DNA of 64,000 nucleotides from Arcuatula senhousia (taxonomy: Eukaryota; Mollusca; Bivalvia; Mytilida; Mytilidae). The notes below the pieces were generated by a model that saw nothing but the letters and a program-made list of their open reading frames with translations, was not told the origin of the DNA and did no database searches. Each line of letters begins with the position of its first letter. Within the stretch, counting starts at the first letter, position 1. Location of the stretch: NCBI GenBank assembly GCA_963971305.1, contig OZ020306.1, positions 56,084,686 to 56,148,685 of the forward strand, read 5' to 3'. Of the stretch, positions 1 to 11,397 are shown piece after piece. The position numbers and the translations under genes are program-made.

Positions 1-1659
1 TTATTTTTTGTTTAATTCAAAGGATTGTCCTGCCATTTTTGTGGTTTCAAGTTCAAGTAAAATGTTGACAAAAAGTGCATTTAAGTTAAATGTGGCATAA
101 ATGTTTTTGCTTAACACTCTTAAAGATGATTTTTTTTTCACAATACAATACTTAAACGGATATAAAGACGGTTAATTTGCTGTATTTCAAGGAGTAACCT
201 CTCGTTAGCAGCATTTGAATCCAAACATTTGAAGGTCAAAAAACAAAAGTATTGAATGAAAAATACTCTAAGCTAAAGCTAAAGCTAAAAGGTTCGAACA
301 GGGAAGCCAAATTAAGCACCTAGAATACCAAAGTTAACAATTTAGAATTTAACAATTGGGAATTTCAGTTAAAAATACTTTACTCTCTTTATGTGTTTAA
401 TTGATATAAGCTGAGCATTTCTGACCCTCATTCTGCGAGTATTGATAATATGTTAAATATTATAACATAGCTACAATGTGAACTATATTATTAGACTTAT
501 TCTTATCAGCTTAGTTACATAGCAACATGCATTTTGACAAGTATTACATAATAGAAACCTTTTTAATCATTAGTACTAATCAAAGAGAGATAATTTGTAT
601 AAAAAATTTTAAAAAATCAGTTTTCTTTTATATCTTGAAAAATACACAGTGACGCAATAATATTTAGAGAATATTTCAAGCAACGTTAAATAACCGAATT
701 TGGATTTAGGAGACTTACGGGACCCTCTGGTTTTCAAAACAAATAAATTAACAAGATTTTGCATTTGTATAAACAATTTCAGCATGCTAACATGTATTTC
801 TTTCCTTGTGTGTCAGAGGTAGCAGTACAACAATCGGTCAGACCGGAAGTAGCAGAATACCATAACCAACGCGAGTTAGGATGAGGCGTTGCCGCTTTAT
901 TTTTCTTCGTAATCGCTTTGTTAACGGTGCAAAACATCAACTTGTATTAATGGATAAATATTCAATCGGATATTTATAAACACTTTAAGTACGCGATCAC
1001 GTCAAGCTGACGTCATTGTTTAAGAAAGACGTCCTCTAAATAACATTACTTTCGTGTTATGACGATAAATGAGTTGTATAATTAATAAAATTGAAAAAAA
1101 AGATAAGTAAGAAGCGCCCTTTTTTAACCAAAGAATCAATATTCGATAAAAATTGTGTAATTATCAACATTTTGTCATCTTTTAATTTAACTGAACAACC
1201 GTTTTTAGATATAACAAAAACCCACCGGAAACAGTTGCGAAATATCCCATCCTTGTTGTTTTACAAGTGGTGAAATATTCCTAAATACTGAATTCAACTT
1301 TATATTAATCGAAATGCTGTCAGATATTCAAAATGAATTTGTTAGTCAGGAACGATAATTCTTTGCAAACTTGATTTTCTACAGTATCCAAGTAAAACCT
1401 TAAAGAGATGTTAAATTCGACTTAAAATTAGGTATACTGGATTTTCGTCTCTTCATTATGACCAAAGATACGTTTATTCAATGGAAGTAACAACTTTTCA
1501 TTTGTTATAGAAAATTTATCTAATAAAATATAACTGTAACGTTTCTTTTTTGCCTACTAGTAGTATATATCTTAGGATGATTATGACAAAAAAATTTTAA
1601 CCTATACATTTAGGCCACCTTTAAAAAATATTAATTGCTGCCTGTCAAAAGTGTTCGAG
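1..1659. other. AT-rich region with no recognised gene
   Basis: No reading frame longer than about 60 codons and no recognisable domain is present. A short 'agctaa' run lies near 270-290. The stretch at 830-1040 is slightly richer in CG, but I see no exon with convincing splice sites. Confidence 0.6.
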
Positions 1660-2075
1660 AGAAGCAAAGAAGCACCAATAGGACATTCGAGTGTCAAAAG
1701 TCCGAAAGGGTTACGACGAAACCGGTAAACACGAACAAAAACAGCACGAAGAAATACAAAACACAAAATCAACCGAACGGAAATCAACAACGCGAACTCA
1801 AGTCGTAACAGGCTGAACTCATGTTCTTCGAAAGAGTAAGCGGTTCCTGCCTGCTATAGCACACCCGTCTTTTTGCTAATTTCAAATTCAGTGTGTCAAA
1901 TCAAGACAAAACAAATCTCTACGACAAACCAACTTCTGCACTCATTTGAGACCTAGAAATCCAATATTTGTCTTCGAGTGCACGGTGTCTCAGTAAAATT
2001 TCTTGAGTGAAGACAGCAACCGTGGAGCAACATAATCCTGTGTCAGTAATTTCTGTGTTCTCTTTCAAGGAAATC
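1660..2075 (-). mobile_element. Penelope-like retroelement, 3' fragment (copy 1)
   Basis: This matches by eye the 3' part of the better-preserved copies at 16495-17372 and 53968-54783. Shared landmarks are 'gtcaaaagtccgaaaggg' near 1695, 'gttcctgcctgctatagc' near 1840, and the 'caaaccaacttctgcactc' stretch near 1927. No reverse-transcriptase motif remains, so this is the 3' end of the coding region plus the 3' untranslated part. It is not expected to be functional. Family assignment rests on the motifs in the other copies. Confidence 0.7.
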
Positions 2076-2345
2076 GTATATTATTTTTCTATTGTTAATA
2101 GTGTTAGTATTTAAGTGGCTACTTTTGAATTGAAAGAAATGCTAAATAAACTAGAAATTCTGCCACCACTTAGGTCTGGGTAACAAATGAGTAAAAGGTG
2201 TTAAAATTCGCATAAACTCTTCTTTCTGTTGTTTTTGCTAGCACTCAATTTAACGTAGATATTCCAGTTAATATTCAGTAAGGCTGTTATGTTAGATATT
2301 TTAGCTATCCTTGAAAAAACAGCAACATGTTGGTTAAAATATCGT

Positions 2346-2420
2346 CTGTATGCAAACCAAACTTATATTATCTGTATGCAAACCAAACTTATATTATCTG
2401 TATGCAAACCAAACTTATTA
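2346..2420. repeat. 26-bp tandem repeat, three units
   Basis: The unit beginning 'ctgtatgcaaaccaaactta' recurs at 2346, 2372 and 2398 with almost no divergence, so the expansion is recent. The surrounding 2076-2632 holds no recognisable gene. Confidence 0.85.
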
Positions 2421-2632
2421 AGTGAATCAAAGTTTTCAGTAGTTTTGGTTTGGTTTGAGGGAGCCGTGGATTGGTCTTTAAAGTCAATTAACTTTCGTAA
2501 TTAACTCAGGCACGATTTGGTCAGAGCAAACTTAACAGCTTTGGGGATAATAAAAGCAAACAAGGTAATTGATATGGTCGGAGCACACCACACTTAACTA
2601 GAGCAAATCAAACCAAGAATCTGGCACTACCT

Positions 2633-2757
2633 TAGGGACCGACCATTTAACTTGAAGGGGGGCCTTGGTTTTTTGTTTTGATCAGAAAATTTTTTCGGAA
2701 TATTTTTTTAGGAAAATACCAAGCCCCCCCCTTCAAGTTAAATGGTCGGTCCCTTAA
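2633..2757. mobile_element. Short MITE with long terminal inverted repeats and a G-run
   Basis: The left end 'agggaccgaccatttaactt' is followed by a G-run and 'ccttgg'. The right end is the near-perfect reverse complement, with 'ccaagcccccccc' then 'ttcaagttaaatggtcggtc'. The inverted repeats cover about 35 bp each and leave roughly 55 bp of AT-rich centre, with no coding capacity. Related elements lie at 10434-10622, 19169-19363, 20533-20808 and, more distantly, 56322-56556. Confidence 0.8.
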
Positions 2758-3477
2758 TATCTGTTACCGGTACCTCTCAAACTCACACAATAAAAATAGC
2801 TAGAATAAGTTGATGTTACGATAACAGTATGCGTCGTTGTTTGTATTTCGATTTTTCGACAGATAATATTATCAGTAATAATAATTCTAAAAAATACCGG
2901 AATGTAAATAATATTAAACATCTTTATTTAGTTACTTATTAATAAAAGCAGTTGTTATGATTGGTTCTTACCGCCAACTGGAAATAAAAAAAGGAAAGTT
3001 AGCAATATTTTACATGAAATATGATTTAGAATTTAAAAGCAGAATACGGTTATCGGTCAATTTTAGTATCTATTTGTTGAATTTCATAAATGGGCATATT
3101 GTCTTCCATATCACAATTTTTCATGGTGTCATGTAGACCGAAATGTGATAAAATAAAACCTACAATACACATTTATTACCAAGTACCCTTAAACTTGTTT
3201 TTTTTTCTCAAAATTATTCGACCATATAGATTGGCTATTGGTTTACTTCGTGAACACATATATATTTAGCCAGTGAAAGTTCATAAACAAAATTAAATCA
3301 GTAAATATGGTGCACATGCTAAGAGCGGAATTAGCACTCATGAATATGAAGTTTTAAACAGCTTAATCTATATTTTTAAGCAAAAATTGCTTTACAATCA
3401 TGTCAGTAGAGTACCACAACTTCCTTTTTGTTATTCACATGTTAAAAATATGCCAAAAAGTTTACTGACTTTTTAAG
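2758..3477. other. AT-rich region, nothing recognised
   Basis: No reading frame of note, no repeat shared with the rest of the window and no RNA gene were seen here. Confidence 0.5.
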
Positions 3478-4336
3478 CTCACCTGGCCAAAGGCCATGCA
3501 ATATAAGATTATGCCATCACTATGAGTCTTTCGTCGTCCATTGGCAATTTCAAAAGTCTTCTCCTCTGAACCAAATTACCTAAATCTTTACATGAATGGT
3601 ATATGACATGTAAGCAACAAACGATCATCATTTTAAAAATTATTTATTTTTAAAAAATAATGACAACTGTTACTTAAAGTTGAGCATAAGGTTAAATCAC
3701 TTTAAATGACAATAACTAACAACTTTACAAGTAACAGGTACAACAATCTGAAGGATTCTAGGCTGTTCAGAACTTAAAGCTCTACAATAGTCTACATTGG
3801 GTCGAAGTTGTCAACATTGGATTTCCCTTTTAGGGGTTACGTCAAAAACAGTGTTTTACTTGTATTTGCTCTATAGGATGAGAACAATTGAAGAATAAGA
3901 AAAGATATTGTTTGCTTAAACCTGCAGCTCAGTTTGCTCTACAAAAGTCTTTATTTGGTCAAAGTTGTCAGATGACCCCCTTTAGATAGAAGTAGGGGTT
4001 TTTCATATTTTTGCCCTAAAGAATGAAAATTATTGAAAAATTGAGAAAAGCTGTTGTTGCTTAAACCTTCAGCGCATTTAGCCCTACAAAAGTTTCCACT
4101 GGGTTGAAGTTTTCAGAAGACCTCTTACAATGTATATGTGTTTATGACACTTTAACATGTTTTGACCTATAGAATGAAAAGTATTGCAGATAGCGATATA
4201 CTGTTGCTTGGAAGCATAAACCATCAGCATATTTGCTCTTTAAAAGTCTTTATTGGGTCATAGCTGTCAGACGACCTCTATATTGGTAAGAAGCAATTGA
4301 AGACTCTCTTATAGCTAAAAGACCAGGTGAGCAATT
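3478..4336. mobile_element. 'agctcacctg' terminal-inverted-repeat element with ~150-bp internal repeats
   Basis: The left end 'agctcacctggccaaaggcc' and the right end 'gaccaggtgagc' near 4321 are inverted. Inside, a unit starting with 'ctctacaa.agtct..attgggtc' recurs near 3779, 3938, 4081 and 4234, a period of about 145-160 bp. No protein is encoded. The larger relative at 24979-26426 has the same ends and the same 'agctctacaa ... gtcgaagttgt' core. I infer a non-autonomous element that carries tandem repeats. Confidence 0.7.
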
Positions 4337-5659
4337 CAGGCTCCTGTGAGCATCTCGTTTGTTTGTACATAAATCTTATTTTTCGTCGACAATATAGATG
4401 ATAATGATATGTGGAATAAAACTAGTGTATGCGACACAAACAACATTAAAGAAATGGCAATTTTAATCAAAGTACCATTGGTACCGAGTACATGGAAGTT
4501 ACATGACAAATACAAAAAAAAATCTACAAAATTACAGAAGAAATGCACCATTCTGATTCAAAGAATATCGTAAAATAATATGAACTGTGAATGCAAAACT
4601 GAACTTGTCATTATATTACAAACAAATTGCCCTACTGAAGTAAAAAACAATATTTTATTCTATTAATTTAATTTGCATCACATCATAAATGAATAATAAT
4701 TTTGTTTTGCGTATATTATCAGTTGAATATTAATTGTCATACAAGTGTATTTAATATGTAAATACATGAGCAGGCAAGGATAAGGTCAGCCAGCGAACAA
4801 AACAATAAGTAGGTCATTAGTATAAATTAAAATTTATGTTGGTGTTTTTTTTATCTAAAATGGAGCAGCTATCAAGTGTGTTAATTTGACATACAATTAA
4901 TTGACTTATTGATCAGAGGGTAATAATTGATAGATTGATTTTGCCTATTCTTTACATGTTGAGCAAGGTAAATGCACAGTTTCTTTTATTCTTTTAGTAT
5001 GTCACGCTCAATAGCAGGAAGTGTGCCAATTAACAAAATCTATTGATTATATACTGAGGTCAGGCAAGCTTTCCTGAAAAGCGGTAAATAGATTGATTAT
5101 TAAAGTTTCAAAAATCCCGCCTTTAAACGCAACAGGATTCGATATTCTTACTACGACGATATAGTTGTGTAAAAATTTTCGAAAATATCGAAAATTTCAA
5201 TGCATCATTTAATATAAATGAATCATTTTATCTTTAGCATTCAGAATACTCATTGACTTCAAACCAAATACTATTGTGCCGAAAAAATCCACCGGTTGAG
5301 GTTATACGACCCGGAATAAGAGTGGCGATTTTGTAATTACTATACTTGTTATAACGTAACTTCCAAGTGAAAATCTATATTACAGTCTCTTATTATATTC
5401 AGATTTCATGTTTTACAGATTTTACTATTTCACAATGGGTTATATTCTCTTATATCGAATCAAATACGAACGCGTAGATTGGTAAACCGGTCATGAAAAA
5501 CTATTTCAGCCCCATGATGCATTAGAGGCCCCGACGGCCCCTACTTCAGCCTATGATCAGGGCACACGAAATAATTTTAAAAACGTTATGAAAAATATCG
5601 AAAATGTTATATAATCGTTTAAAATGAAATATAAAAAACACATCAGGTAATCTGTAGTG

Positions 5660-5945
5660 GCTTTATATATTTCAAATGACAACAAAGTTCCAGACAATTA
5701 ATTTTGCTACGCCTGACGCGCGTTTCCTCTATTCAAGACTCCTCAGAGGCGCTCTACCAAAAAATATTGAAAAAGCCAAAAACTAGATGAGTATGAAAAG
5801 CATAAAACAATGAAACCAAAAATACCGAAATAGGGAACCAAATTTAAACTAAGATGTTCAACCTATGTCTGGAGTAGGAAGAACCTTAGGGTTTAGACAA
5901 TTTGAAATTTTAACGGATAATTTAAAGCTTTGATGTGTTCTCCAC
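5660..5945 (-). mobile_element. Insertion carrying a hammerhead ribozyme
   Basis: The related sequence at 24345-24365 runs directly from 'caggtaatct' to 'agaaagctcgtt'. Here the same two blocks are separated by about 285 bp, so the second site looks empty. The insert contains the hammerhead fold at 5709-5752 and no coding capacity. Penelope-like elements and the small non-autonomous 'retrozymes' of animals are known to carry hammerheads. Which of the two this is cannot be decided here. Confidence 0.55.
5709..5752 (-). ncRNA. Hammerhead ribozyme, variant core
   Basis: On the minus strand the order is a stem I strand (GCGCCU), the core CUGAGGA (fits CUGANGA), stem II GUCU/AGAG with a short loop, GAAA, a short stem III (CGCGCG), GUC, and the other stem I strand (AGGCGU). 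Stem I pairs over six bases, including one G-U. The base pair closing stem II next to the core is broken (C to G at about 5727), which should weaken cleavage. The short stem III is typical of hammerheads from retroelements, which act as dimers. Confidence 0.75.
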
Positions 5946-6097
5946 AGATCAGAAAGCTCGTTTCCCCCAAAAAAATACACTTCTACCGGAAAGCGAATGC
6001 GCAATGTTATATGTCTCGGGATAAAACGTAGATGGATTTGATTTTCCCGAAATTGATTACTTAACTTTGGAAGTCCTTGACTTCAAGTGAAAAATCA

Positions 6098-6295
6098 TAA
6101 TGGAAAATAGCCGGCAGTCTTCAACATGACCAGAGGTCACTGCTCGCTGTCTTGGCCCAAGGCTGACAAAAAATACAATACAAAAGATTCAAACAAATCC
6201 CGAGATTATCAACAAAAGACCCATTTCTAGACATAAAACAATAAAACAGATAGTTGACTGGGATAAACAAAAGCTTTGACAAGGATCCCTTGCTT
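6098..6295 (-). repeat. Dispersed mussel-type repeat B (copy 1)
   Basis: It shares 'aatggaaaatagccggcagtc', the 'gaccag.ggtc.ctgctcgct' block and 'agctttga.aagg' with the copies at 14399-14658 and 55262-55500. The reading frames crossing it are not conserved between copies, so I treat them as non-coding. Confidence 0.6.
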
Positions 6296-6559
6296 AGGAC
6301 GGGCTCATTTAAATGTGGCGGGGTTAAACTTGTTTTTTTTAGGCCCAATCTTCCCCGTATTGTTAATCTTGTACAAAGCACAAAAACAACACACTTTAAA
6401 AATTTAATTTATAAAAGTTCAATTCACCATGGGAGAGCCTGAGACAACAGAACAACCAGACGTAAAGGAACACTCTTGAAAACACTCGCAATTACTCACA
6501 GCTAGCTAAGAAGCATTTATCGACTGATATAAAAACAATCAAACAAATCGATTATAAAT

Positions 6560-7075
6560 CTAACATAGAGTTTACGTATCACAATTGATTCGTTATTCAA
6601 GAGCATTTGGGGAGTACGGCGACTTCCTTGATAGAGCTACACGGCTGACAAGCAACACAGGGGTACGTTGCTCCCAGGTTGTTGTCATCACTAAATAAAT
6701 TTTACGGACGACATCATGTGCTTGTTTACAAATACGGGATTTCTATCTCTCAGATGAGCACAGATGTTTGTTTGACATAAAGTTTTGTAATGTCATCCTT
6801 TCCGGATTTGACCAACACTTAATCGATCTTTGACAACGTGACGGGTGTGCTATAGCAAGCAGGAACTGCTTACTCTTCCAGAGCACCTGAGTTCACTCTC
6901 GTTTCGACTTGTGTTCACGTTGCTGAATGCGGTTTTGTTGTTATATGTGTGCGTGTTTTATGTTGTTATGTGGTTTGTTTTGTTGTGATGAGCTTTTGTC
7001 TGCCGGTTTTGTCTTTTTATTTACGGTTTTATGATACTGATTACACCTTTGGTACACCTTTGCTTCTTACACTTC
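6560..7075 (+). mobile_element. Penelope-like retroelement, C-terminal and 3' fragment (copy 2)
   Basis: From about 6573 the plus strand reads YVSQLIRYSRAFGEYGDF, the counterpart of SQLIRYSRACG in the copy at 16822-17016. It continues through a GRHH..YGISISQM-like stretch to about 6770, with frameshifts. The untranslated tail follows, with 'tgctatagcaagcaggaact' at 6848. The catalytic part of the reverse transcriptase is absent. This is a dead 5'-truncated copy. Confidence 0.75.
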
Positions 7076-7980
7076 AAACAACTAATGATTTGGTATTATA
7101 TCACCACATAAAATATTGTAATAAAATATTGTAATAAAAACTAGCTTATATTATAATATATAATGATAAATATGCAATTGTTAACCCTTTTCTGCTTAGT
7201 AATAAAACTATGTCTTATAATATCATCAAAATTACCCAACCGTTTAACTTCAAATTCATTTAAAGGCTCTTATTATTCCTTGTTTAGATTTGAATTATGT
7301 TGATAAGGGGTTAATCCTCAAAATATGCGTATATAGCATACGTAGCATATAATATTCTATTTCATAGGCAACCACTCGGAGCATCTACTTTTTCGATGTA
7401 AAGAAACGAATTAAGCAAATGGGATATAACACAAATCTAACAAATATGTGCCTTAATTCAAAATTTAATTTAAATAATTACTAGTTTCAATATGTTGTTA
7501 AAAAATAGCAATTAGTTTTCGTTTTTATCAATAATTTTTCAATGAATACTAGATACACAGTTGACACATAAATTATACAGTTATAATAGAATTAAATTTT
7601 GAAACAATAGAGTAGCAATACATATTTGCCTCAATCATTGGTTCATAATAATATAGACGCAAGAACTTGTGTTCCACTTCTCACTTTCTCGTCATTCTAA
7701 ATAAGATGTTCATATTATCACTTTTTGTCATCTCGCAGTCCCCGATACAGCCGATTTGGAGCTGTTTTAGAAATATGGTAAAACAAACCAACCTTTTCAT
7801 GAGTACATTTGTATGTTTTATTTAATTTTAGAATGTAGCTATTTTAAAACAAATATTGGAGATCATCAAGTTCATATGACATATACTGAAATAAGCCGGT
7901 TTTTCTTAAGAATTTTGGAAGAAAAAGTTACCAATTCAAATCTTAATTCCAAAGGGATGGAAGGAAATATTTTATCAAAA
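7076..7980. other. AT-rich region, possible intron of the minus-strand gene at 7988
   Basis: No open frame, repeat or RNA gene was recognised. If the signal-peptide exon at 7988-8045 is real, this stretch lies within its first coding intron. No second exon could be identified. Confidence 0.4.
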
Positions 7981-7987
7981 CTCTTAC

Positions 7988-8045
7988 CTTGACCCAATGA
8001 CGATGCAGCTAAGGTGACAATGAAAAAGAGGGAGAGAAAAGACAT
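7988..8045 (-). CDS. Putative first coding exon: signal peptide of a secreted protein
   Basis: Reading leftwards from the ATG at 8045, the exon encodes 19 residues, MSFLSLFFIVTLAASSLGQ. This has the shape of a signal peptide: a very short N-region, a hydrophobic core (LSLFFIVTLA) and small residues before a likely cleavage site near ASS-LG. The exon ends in CAAG followed directly by GTAAGAG, a strong consensus 5' splice site, which leaves a phase-1 intron. A signal peptide on its own exon with a phase-1 intron is common in secreted and extracellular modular proteins. The rest of the gene must lie at lower coordinates or outside the window, and I could not find it. The product is unknown. A chance match is possible because the exon is short. 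Confidence 0.45.
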
Positions 8046-8787
8046 TCTAATTCAAGAAGACAAATCCAGGATGTGCATCTGACTTTCGCTGGTTGTCTTG
8101 TTGTTTCTACAAAAAATATGCGACTTTTTTGGTTTACCAATGATGTTATTTCAGGGTTAATACATTTTAAGAATTGTATTTCCAAAATAATATTTAAATT
8201 GGTGAATTGAACTTTCAGACGTTCAAGGAGCAACAAACAAAATGTTCACACATTTAACGTCGCTGCAGACCTATATCTAGGTAAAGTCACGACGTTAAAC
8301 TCCCCATGTTCTTTCATTAAATGTATCAGATTTCACTCACTGTGGTTATTTCTTAGTGCACGTATCATTTAGTTTTGAGGTTTTTTTTAACATTTGTAAC
8401 CAGAAGATTTGTACTGTGTTGTACAAGCAAAAAAGCAGGTATCAAATGTGCTAGATATGTAACGTATAGTTTTTAAAATTGTACTAAACAGGTCACAATA
8501 TTTTCGATTTGGTGCCTTTCTCCACCTTTTAATTCCTCAGGAATTTGAAATAAATGACTCAACAAATTCTATAGACTTGCTACAAAAAACTACAAAGTAA
8601 TATGTTTAGTTAATCATTTTCTAGTAAAGATATCATATTTCATTGATAAGAAATAGCTCTGATTGTTTGGGGAGAGAGGCTTTCTACCACAACATCTCAC
8701 ATTTTCCTTTGATACTAAATGGCCCTTTCATATAATTTTACTTAGAATTTAATTATAATTAGAAAGGGACTTGTAACAAATCTACAA
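8046..8787. other. Upstream region of the putative exon; no other gene
   Basis: If the 7988-8045 exon is real, its 5' untranslated region and promoter lie here. The minus strand has an AT-rich 'gcatattttttg' about 80 bases upstream of the ATG, which is too weak to call a TATA box. Nothing else was recognised. Confidence 0.3.
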
Positions 8788-8799
8788 ATTCTAGGAAGT

Positions 8800-9060
8800 T
8801 TGCCTAAGGAGATATGTGATAGCTATCTCTAAGATGAGTGCAGACGTTGGTTTGTCATGGGGTCCTCTTTTGTTTTCCTTTACCGTATTTGTTTGGTTTG
8901 TTTCGTTGTGATGTTTTTTGTCTACCAATTTTGTCCTCATATTTTTGGAGTAATTAATGATATTTGATTACCCCACTGGTACACATTTGCTTCTTTAACA
9001 AACTGGGTTGTATATTGGCAGCGCAACGGGTGTGGTGTAACAAGCAGGAACTGATTAAGT
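8800..9060 (+). mobile_element. Penelope-like retroelement 3' tail (copy 3)
   Basis: The fragment contains 'agatgagtgcagacgttggt', the 'ttgttttcctttaccg' stretch and 'aacaagcaggaactgatt', all seen in the other Penelope tails. It sits at the start of the segmental duplication and has its counterpart at 17575-17760. No coding capacity remains. Confidence 0.65.
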
Positions 9061-9129
9061 GGGAAGGAAAAAAAACTAGAGGCTTACCTGAATAATAATT
9101 CAGGTAAGCCTCTAGTTTTTTTCCTTCCC
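9061..9129. repeat. Long near-perfect hairpin
   Basis: Two 31-32-base arms ('gggaagg' + A-run + 'ctagaggcttacctgaat' and its reverse complement) are separated by only a few bases. They differ by one base in the A/T run. In the duplicated copy near 17778-17800 only one arm is present, so the second arm was gained here or lost there. Confidence 0.9.
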
Positions 9130-10433
9130 ATGATCTTTAATCGAGCCTAAATTCCTGAAATGTAAAGGCATAACAGTGCTTAGGGTTGGTTAGTTAAAGA
9201 AACAATCTGCAATATTTTACATCTACAATATATGATGTAAAGATTTAATAATTATTTTTTTTTACATTAGAAGGGATGTATAATCCGTGAAGAACTTTGA
9301 AAACCAATGTCATTTTTAGAGCTTTATCAGCTTGACATGCTGATCTGTATCTGCAATCGTTGTCTACATTAGCCAATAGCCCCTAGCAAGGGTCATACTT
9401 ATTGAAAGTTTAGTAGAGCTTGCGCTCTTGCTAGAAAAATCATTTCTTTATTATGCAATGGTTTTCATTGATAGACAAATATAAAGCTAATGTATTTGTT
9501 GTTAGAACCTTAGGGGTATATCTTCCAAAATAAAACAGATCAATTCAATTTTTTTAATAATAAATTAATAACATGAATTCTTTTTAAATGACGTAATAAT
9601 ACATGTATTTTTACAGAAAATGCATATGGAGATCTTTAAATTTGAATACAAAACACCTACGACATGTGACAAGTTCATATTTTCAAATGGTTCAATCTCT
9701 CAAATTCTAGATAGGAAATGTGACTCATACAGAAACAAGAGCAGTAAACTATAGATGTTAGTGTATCATGTTTTGACGACTCCTCTTTTGATTTAGTTCT
9801 TCCGGGTTAATATTCACGTCCAGACTCAATCAATCAACGTATCACCGTATCTGTAGAGGTCGTTAAGTACAGCAGTGAGTAGTGGCGATTCCATTAAGAT
9901 TTTTATTTATATCGAAGCTAATCGCTATTAAGCGATAATTGTAAAAAGAATATAAATGATCAAATGTAAAGACGAACAACAATATGACGTCTTCGGGTTA
10001 GCTTCCTTCTTTATTTTGTTTACTTGTATATGAAAAAATACACCTGCTTACGACTGTTATCATGTTTTGTAAGAATAAGCATTTCTTTGGTCTTTCAGAA
10101 CAACTATAAACATATTTTATATCAACCGAAATAGAAAAAAAAATGTATATTTACCACTTTAATAACTTCAAAGGAGAAAATTCTGTAGATTTAAACCATT
10201 TAAAATCCTTCTTTGTGAATGATATACATCTGTATATTGATTGAAAAAACGAAGCAATTGAAGCGTAGTAGTTTTTTCGTACCAAAACATTCAAAAATAG
10301 TTCAATTTATTCATTTGAATTTTGAAATTGTATGCTTCACATACTTTACTATATAGCCAGTACATAATACATGTATAAATTAACATTATACAAGGTTATG
10401 TTTTTATTCAAAAGTCGCTATCTTTATGAATAA

Positions 10434-10622
10434 AGGACAAACCATTTATCTCGAAAAGGGGGGGGGGCTTAGTTTTTTGTTTTGCTCAGAATTTTTAAAA
10501 GGATTGGCGACATTTTTGTTTCAATATAAGCATTATTTAGTAGGTATGTCACAATTCCTTCCTACAGACTATTAATCAAAAATATAATTCAAAGTCCCCA
10601 TTTAAGTTAAATGATCGGTCCC
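10434..10622. mobile_element. G-run MITE (copy in duplication 1)
   Basis: The left end 'aggacaaaccatttatctcg' then a run of G is inverted relative to 'aagttaaatgatcggtcc' at the right end. It is a degenerate relative of the MITE at 2633-2757. The same insertion is found in duplication copy 2 at 19169-19363, so it predates the duplication. Confidence 0.65.
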
Positions 10623-10950
10623 TAACTGCATGTTGTTAAACAATGTTAACAAACCTATGAAAAGACACTTTGTTAAGATGCTGCCGCAATTGCCGTTATT
10701 CGTGAAAAAAAATGCATAAAATGTGGTTCATATTCTGATTGAGGCTATGTGTTCAAGAATGACATTACTTTACAAATTGTATAACACAACCTGCAGCATC
10801 TTTATGAGCATAATTAAAGGACCATACGATAACAGAACCAGAGGTTTTGTAGCATGATATCTTGTAAATACCAAAGTTTAATGACGCTTATCCAAATTCT
10901 TCCTTGCTATTTTAAGATCCGGTAGTAACGTAAAACACAGAGAGGTGATC

Positions 10951-11397
10951 TATAGGTTACAACTGCGCAAATGCTAACAATGCATTTTTCCATAGGGGGT
11001 ACCCTTGTATTCAATTTCAAAAAAATTGTTATTGACCGATTTTAACTTTCTATGGGTCAAAATCTTTCAGTTAATATCCGAACATTTAATTTTAGCCATT
11101 AAAAAACCTATGTCTATGCGGCGTTAAGGAAAGTAATTTTAGGTTGAAAAAAGGGGGGATTTTCGATTTTATTTTCAAAGCCCAAATTTTCAAAGATGCG
11201 AGCGCCCTGTAGACACATGATTGGCACCAGAATTTCTTTGTCAATATTTAACATAAGCTTATTTATTCATCTTTTTAAATATTATTTTATATCAACCGAT
11301 CACGTTGCTGTCGCTGACTGTTTTTTATTCCACGCTTTATCTTAGGGTAAAAAAAATAACGGTGGCAGAGGTTGGCATTTGCGCAGTTGTAACCTAT
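10951..11397. mobile_element. MITE with 24-bp terminal inverted repeats (a)
   Basis: The termini 'tataggttacaactgcgcaa' and 'ttgcgcagttgtaaccta' are exact inverse matches over about 24 bases. There is no coding capacity. Confidence 0.8.

Larger units (their letters stand above)
4400..6110. repeat. Dispersed repeat shared with 23940-24530
   Basis: Several blocks match the second copy in the same order: 'atcaaagtaccattggtacc' (4468; compare 23961), 'aaatatcgaaaatg' with 'acacatcaggtaatct' (5590-5655; compare 24290-24345), and 'cacttctaccgga' to 'tttggaagtccttgacttc' (5978-6085; compare 24408-24510). The copy here is longer and carries an inserted segment at about 5660-5945. No protein coding is evident. 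Confidence 0.6.
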
